The notes under the pieces: generated by a model | What the model was told of the DNA's origin: nothing | Databases searched by the model: none | Seen by the model: only the letters and a program-made list of their open reading frames with translations | Part shown: piece after piece, positions 5,688 through 9,094 of the stretch | How the letters are laid out: the number at the start of each line of letters is the position of its first letter | Position numbering within the stretch: position 1 is the stretch's first letter | Program-made: the position numbers and the translations under genes | From: Chitinophagaceae bacterium | GTDB lineage: Bacteria > Bacteroidota > Bacteroidia > Chitinophagales > Chitinophagaceae | Length of the DNA stretch: 9,094 nt | Direction of reading: 5' to 3' | Assembly: GCA_009996555.1 (NCBI GenBank) | Contig: JAACZX010000069.1 | Coordinates: 1-9,094 of the forward strand

Positions 5688-7871
5688 ATGCTCCGTTTAC
5701 TTCCGATCATAGTTCTGTTTGTTTTGCCTGCGCTGCTTGCAGCACAGCATCCTGTTACTTATTTCACAAAAGCTGAAGCGGCACAGTTAAAAGCTGATCT
5801 TGTAAAATATCCATTGCTGAAACAATCGTTTACAGAAATGAAAACAGAAGTGGATGCATGGGTGGGTAAAGATGTGGATGTGCCTTTGCCAAAAGATCCT
5901 GCAGGTGGTTATACGCATGATAAACACAAAGCAAATTACACGCTCATGTTTCATGCGGGCATTCTTTATAATCTTACAGGTGATATTAAGTATGCAAAGC
6001 TGGTAAAGGATATGTTTTTGAAATATGCAGTACTGAATCCCGGATTGAAAAAACATCCGCAGGCTACCAGCAGCTCTCCGGGGCGTATCTTCTGGCAGGC
6101 GTTGAACGATGCAAACTGGCTTGTGTACACAGGCATGGCGTATGATCTTATTTACAACTCACTTACTGCAGCAGAACGAAAAAAAATTGAAGAAGGCGCA
6201 TTTAAACCCGAAGTTGATTTTCTTACAAAAGATCTGCAAACATGGTTTGATCTGATACATAACCACGGAGTGTGGGCATGTGCCGGTGTGGGCATTGTGG
6301 GTATTGCCACAAACAATAAGGATTATGTTGATATGGCGCTGTATGGCACCAACAAACAAGGCAAAAGCGGGTTTATTGCTCAGCTTGATGGTTTGTTTGC
6401 ACCTGATGGTTATTATACTGAAGGACCTTATTATACACGCTATGCTATTTTGCCTTACTATCTTTTTGCAAACGCACTGCACCGGGCAAAACCTGAACTG
6501 AAGATATTTGAACACAGAGATCGTATTCTGCAAAAAGCATTACTGGCCGGTTTACAACAAACAAACCTTAACGGTGCTTTTTTCCCCTTCAATGATGCAT
6601 CGAAAGAAAAAGATTATACGAGTAATGAAGTGGTTGCGGCCATTAATATTGCCTGGGATGTGTATGGAAAAGATAACGGTTTGCTGCTGGTTGCAAAAAA
6701 ACAGGGAAGAGTAACCTTGCATAAAGGCGGAGCCGGTATGGCGATGGCATTAACAAAGCCGGGACAAACTCCCCAGTATTATCCGTACAGATCTGTAGAG
6801 TATACCGATGGTGTAAAAGGAACTGAAGGCGGTGTGAGTCTTTTACGCAACGGCAAAGAAAATAATCTTTCAACGCTTATATATAAATACACATCACATG
6901 GCTTGTCGCATGGGCATTTTGATAAGCTGAACATTAGTTACTACGATCAGGGAAATGAAATTATTACTGATTACGGTTCTGTTCGGTTCATTGGAGTAGA
7001 GCAAAAGTATGGTGGCCGCTATTTGCCGGAAAACAAAACATTCGCATCACAAACCATTGCACATAACACAGTAGTGGTGGATGAAAGAAGTCATTTTGAT
7101 GGAAAGGAAAGTACGGCGGAGAAATATCATAGTCACAAGTTGTTCAGCAACATTTCCACGAACGGAGCAGTGCAGGTTGTAGCGGCTCTTGATTCCAATG
7201 CATACAAAAATGTGCGGTTGCAACGCACTGTTTACATGCTGCAGTTGCCGGGTGGAAAGAAAATAACAGCCGATATTTTTCATACAACTTCAAAAGAGCA
7301 ACACCAGTACGATCTTCCGTTTCATTACAATGGTCATTTGATCAGCACTTCTGTAAAGTATCAGCCATTTACCAATAAACAGGAAGTGCTTGGGCAAAAG
7401 AACGGTTACCAGTTTTTCTGGAAGGAAGCCGAAGCTGCAGTAGCAGATACTACTGTTCATCTGACATTTTTAAACGACCGTAGTTATTACAGCATCTCCT
7501 CACTGATAACCGGTGATGCAAAACTATTTTATACAAGAACAGGCGCAAACGATCCTGATTTTAATCTGCGTCATGAACCTTCATGGATCATACGCAAAAA
7601 TGCCGCCAGTCACACATTTGTAAATGTGCTGGAAGTACATGGCCGGTTTGATCCTGTTGCAGAGTTTTCTTCTGGTGCATACACAGCGGTGCAAACTGTC
7701 AGACTGCTGCATAACGATGAGCAGTACAGTGTTGCTGAAATAAAGATCGATGGAAAATTACTCATCATTGCTCAGTGTAACCGGCAGTTTGATCCATCTG
7801 CGCAGCACAATGCGGCAGGTATCAGCTGGACGGGGCCTTACACTGTTTTGTACAACGGTAATAAATTATAA
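5688..7871 (+). CDS. PL17-family oligoalginate lyase (exo-type), exported
   Basis: The 727-residue protein has a type I signal peptide (MLRLLPIIVLFVLPALLAA, cut near residue 19-20, no lipobox cysteine), so it is probably periplasmic. Residues about 25-340 form the alpha-helical toroid of alginate lyases, with HNHGVW (N192, H193) and EGPYYTRYA (Y249). Residues about 375-727 form the heparinase II/III-like beta-sandwich part, with SHGHFDK (H408, H410), TDYG (D428), GGRY (Y445) and AHNT (H459). The spacings fit the catalytic Asn, His and Tyr residues, the second His and Tyr, and the zinc ligands I remember for Alg17C of Saccharophagus degradans. The enzyme removes unsaturated monouronate from the ends of alginate oligomers, complementing PL6. 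It lies in the operon between the SDR gene (41 nt upstream) and kdgF (48 nt downstream). The length is normal for the family and no disruption is seen. Confidence 0.95.
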   Translation: MLRLLPIIVLFVLPALLAAQHPVTYFTKAEAAQLKADLVKYPLLKQSFTEMKTEVDAWVGKDVDVPLPKDPAGGYTHDKHKANYTLMFHAGILYNLTGDIKYAKLVKDMFLKYAVLNPGLKKHPQATSSSPGRIFWQALNDANWLVYTGMAYDLIYNSLTAAERKKIEEGAFKPEVDFLTKDLQTWFDLIHNHGVWACAGVGIVGIATNNKDYVDMALYGTNKQGKSGFIAQLDGLFAPDGYYTEGPYYTRYAILPYYLFANALHRAKPELKIFEHRDRILQKALLAGLQQTNLNGAFFPFNDASKEKDYTSNEVVAAINIAWDVYGKDNGLLLVAKKQGRVTLHKGGAGMAMALTKPGQTPQYYPYRSVEYTDGVKGTEGGVSLLRNGKENNLSTLIYKYTSHGLSHGHFDKLNISYYDQGNEIITDYGSVRFIGVEQKYGGRYLPENKTFASQTIAHNTVVVDERSHFDGKESTAEKYHSHKLFSNISTNGAVQVVAALDSNAYKNVRLQRTVYMLQLPGGKKITADIFHTTSKEQHQYDLPFHYNGHLISTSVKYQPFTNKQEVLGQKNGYQFFWKEAEAAVADTTVHLTFLNDRSYYSISSLITGDAKLFYTRTGANDPDFNLRHEPSWIIRKNAASHTFVNVLEVHGRFDPVAEFSSGAYTAVQTVRLLHNDEQYSVAEIKIDGKLLIIAQCNRQFDPSAQHNAAGISWTGPYTVLYNGNKL

Positions 7872-7919
7872 TAACCAGCGAAAAACAAAACCATCAATAA
7901 CGAACTAAACAATAAGAAC

Positions 7920-8273
7920 ATGTCAACGACAGAATCAGTGAAAGTATTTATCGATAATAACGACGTGCCGTGGGAAGAAGTGGATAATGCTGTACGCAGA
8001 AAGATTATGGCTTATGACGAAAAGCTCATGCTTGTGCGTGTTGAATTTAAAACCGGAGGTATAGGTACAGTACATCAGCATTATCACTCGCAGATAACTC
8101 ATGTGGAAAGTGGTGTGTTTGAAGTGGAGATAGGCGGCGATAAAAAAGTACTGAAAGCAGGCGATGCATTTTACATTCCGTCAAATGTATTGCATGGTGC
8201 AGTTTGCCTTGAAGCTGGGGTACTCATTGATGTATTCAGCCCGATGCGTGAAGATTTTATTGCAGGAAAATGA
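7920..8273 (+). CDS. kdgF: KdgF cupin, unsaturated uronate linearisation enzyme
   Basis: This 117-residue single-domain cupin matches KdgF, which catalyses ring opening of the unsaturated 4,5-uronate released by pectin and alginate lyases and so speeds formation of the linear ketouronate (DEH). The metal-binding set is H52, H54 and Q58 in HQHYHSQ, with H92 in LHGAVCLEAG. The segments SGVFEVEIGGDKKVLKAGD and FSPMREDF are characteristic of the family as I remember it. There is no signal peptide, so it acts in the cytoplasm between the PL17 product and the SDR. The start at 7920 follows an A-rich stretch with no Shine-Dalgarno site, usual for the phylum. Its stop overlaps the next start as ATGA, which suggests translational coupling. 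Confidence 0.94.
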   Translation: MSTTESVKVFIDNNDVPWEEVDNAVRRKIMAYDEKLMLVRVEFKTGGIGTVHQHYHSQITHVESGVFEVEIGGDKKVLKAGDAFYIPSNVLHGAVCLEAGVLIDVFSPMREDFIAGK

Positions 8274-9094
8274 TCATAAAAATGGTTCATATCGTCACTT
8301 TGCTTGCTATGCTTGGTTGTGTTAAAAGCAAACCAGAGCAGCCTGCACAACCGCAACCACAACCACCTGTTGTGATTATACCTGCAGCGCCATTGCGTAC
8401 AGTGCATGTAGCTACAGCTTCACAATTAAAAAATGCATTGCTTGCTGCAAAACCCGGCGATGAAATTGTACTGGCCGATGGAATATACAAAGGCAGATTT
8501 GTTATTTCCTCTGCAGTAAGCGGAACGCCAACAAACCCGGTCATACTTCGTGGCAGCAGAAATGCGGTGCTTGATGCAGAAAGCATCAGTACCGGTTATG
8601 TATTGCATCTGCAGGCCAGTTACTGGATCATAAAAGGAATAACACTCACCAATGGATTGAAAGGATTGATGACAGACAATGCAAACCACAATACGATCGA
8701 CAGTATAAAAGTGCATGCAATTGGCGAAGAAGCAATTCATCTCCGTCGTTTCAGTTCGCACAACAGCATTCAAAATACTGAAGTAACAAACGCAGGATTA
8801 AAAACTGCCGATTATGGCGAAGGTATCTACATCGGTTCAGCAAAGAGTAACTGGAGTACATACACCAATGGTGCGCCTGATAAATGCGATTCAAACAAAG
8901 TGTTGAACAATAAAATTGGTCCGGGCATTACTGCAGAGTGTATTGATATTAAAGAAGGAACAACAGGCGGTATCATTCGTGGAAATTATTTTGATGCAAC
9001 TGGTATTACCGGTGCAAACAGCGGCGATAGCTGGATAGATGTAAAAGGAAATTATTATCTCATTGAAGAGAATGAAGGATATAATCCAGGCGGC
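8270..9094 (+). CDS. Right-handed beta-helix lipoprotein, candidate polysaccharide lyase (partial)
   Basis: I translated this frame by hand; 275 codons run open to the right edge, so the C-terminus is missing. The N-terminus MIIKMVHIVTLLAMLGC looks like a lipoprotein signal with C17 as lipidated residue, followed by a Pro/Gln-rich linker to about residue 42. ATG 8270 overlaps the kdgF stop by 4 nt; ATG 8282 is an in-frame alternative with a shorter n-region. Residues 44-72 (TVHVATASQLKNALLAAKPGD...) resemble the start of the PL6 lyase in this window, and N/G-rich beta-helix coils follow. Residues 223-239 (ECIDIKEG to IIRGN) line up with the PL6 core around its catalytic lysine, making K228 a candidate, but no LRHGD-like arginine motif is visible; the similar position reads IDVKGN. 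It could be a distant PL6-like or other beta-helix alginate lyase family, an epimerase-like protein, or a binding protein. The operon context favours alginate. Confidence 0.75.
   Translation, partial: MIIKMVHIVTLLAMLGCVKSKPEQPAQPQPQPPVVIIPAAPLRTVHVATASQLKNALLAAKPGDEIVLADGIYKGRFVISSAVSGTPTNPVILRGSRNAVLDAESISTGYVLHLQASYWIIKGITLTNGLKGLMTDNANHNTIDSIKVHAIGEEAIHLRRFSSHNSIQNTEVTNAGLKTADYGEGIYIGSAKSNWSTYTNGAPDKCDSNKVLNNKIGPGITAECIDIKEGTTGGIIRGNYFDATGITGANSGDSWIDVKGNYYLIEENEGYNPGG

Noticed and set aside
8171..8773. Minus-strand ORFs opposite the end of kdgF and the start of the beta-helix gene
   Set aside because: They overlap confident plus-strand coding sequence with signal peptide and beta-helix pattern; the Gly/Cys-rich stretch is the reverse of the Pro/Gln linker codons.
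1..9094. CRISPR array, insertion sequence or defence system
   Set aside because: I saw no regularly spaced long repeats, no transposase or integrase and no defence-type domains. The alginate locus and housekeeping genes account for almost all of the window.

Overview
The window looks like a piece of a Bacteroidota chromosome, most likely family Chitinophagaceae or a near relative. The evidence is a moderately AT-rich sequence, start codons preceded by A-rich stretches without clear Shine-Dalgarno sites, matches to the Bacteroidota -7 promoter element (TAnnTTTG), a tmRNA whose tag has the YAxAA ending typical of the phylum, and protein families common there. The placement is inference; no marker gene was searched.

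Layout. Positions 1-656 (minus) hold the 5' part of a MutS-related membrane-anchored ATPase gene that runs off the left edge. Positions 719-1188 hold a complete tmRNA gene (ssrA) with a probable promoter, a heptanucleotide repeat just before its 5' end, and a strong terminator hairpin that it probably shares with the convergent gene on its right. From 1211 to the right edge the window is an alginate-use locus built as two divergent transcription units. The minus unit (4540 to 1211) is a LacI-family regulator followed 21 nt later by a two-domain PL6 alginate lyase. The plus unit (4891 to beyond 9094) is an SDR reductase, a PL17 oligoalginate lyase, a KdgF cupin, and a partial beta-helix lipoprotein whose start overlaps the kdgF stop by 4 nt. 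The 350-nt gap between the units contains an operator-like array of TACC half-sites next to a -7 promoter match.

How the genes fit together (inference from family knowledge). PL6 cuts alginate or its oligomers in the periplasm by beta-elimination. PL17 then releases unsaturated monouronate from the ends, KdgF speeds the conversion of that product to 4-deoxy-L-erythro-5-hexoseulose uronate (DEH), and the SDR reduces DEH to 2-keto-3-deoxygluconate (KDG). The regulator probably represses both units from the shared gap until an alginate-derived inducer appears. KDG kinase, KDPG aldolase, an inner-membrane transporter and a SusC/SusD pair are not visible; they may lie to the right or elsewhere.

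Most worth a second look are the palindromic operator array, the terminal beta-helix lipoprotein (which shares an N-terminal pattern and a possible catalytic-lysine motif with PL6 but lacks PL6's arginine motif), two tiny overlapping ORFs in the divergent gap that look like a frameshifted signal peptide, and the heptamer array abutting the tmRNA. I found no defence system, CRISPR array, insertion sequence or integrase.
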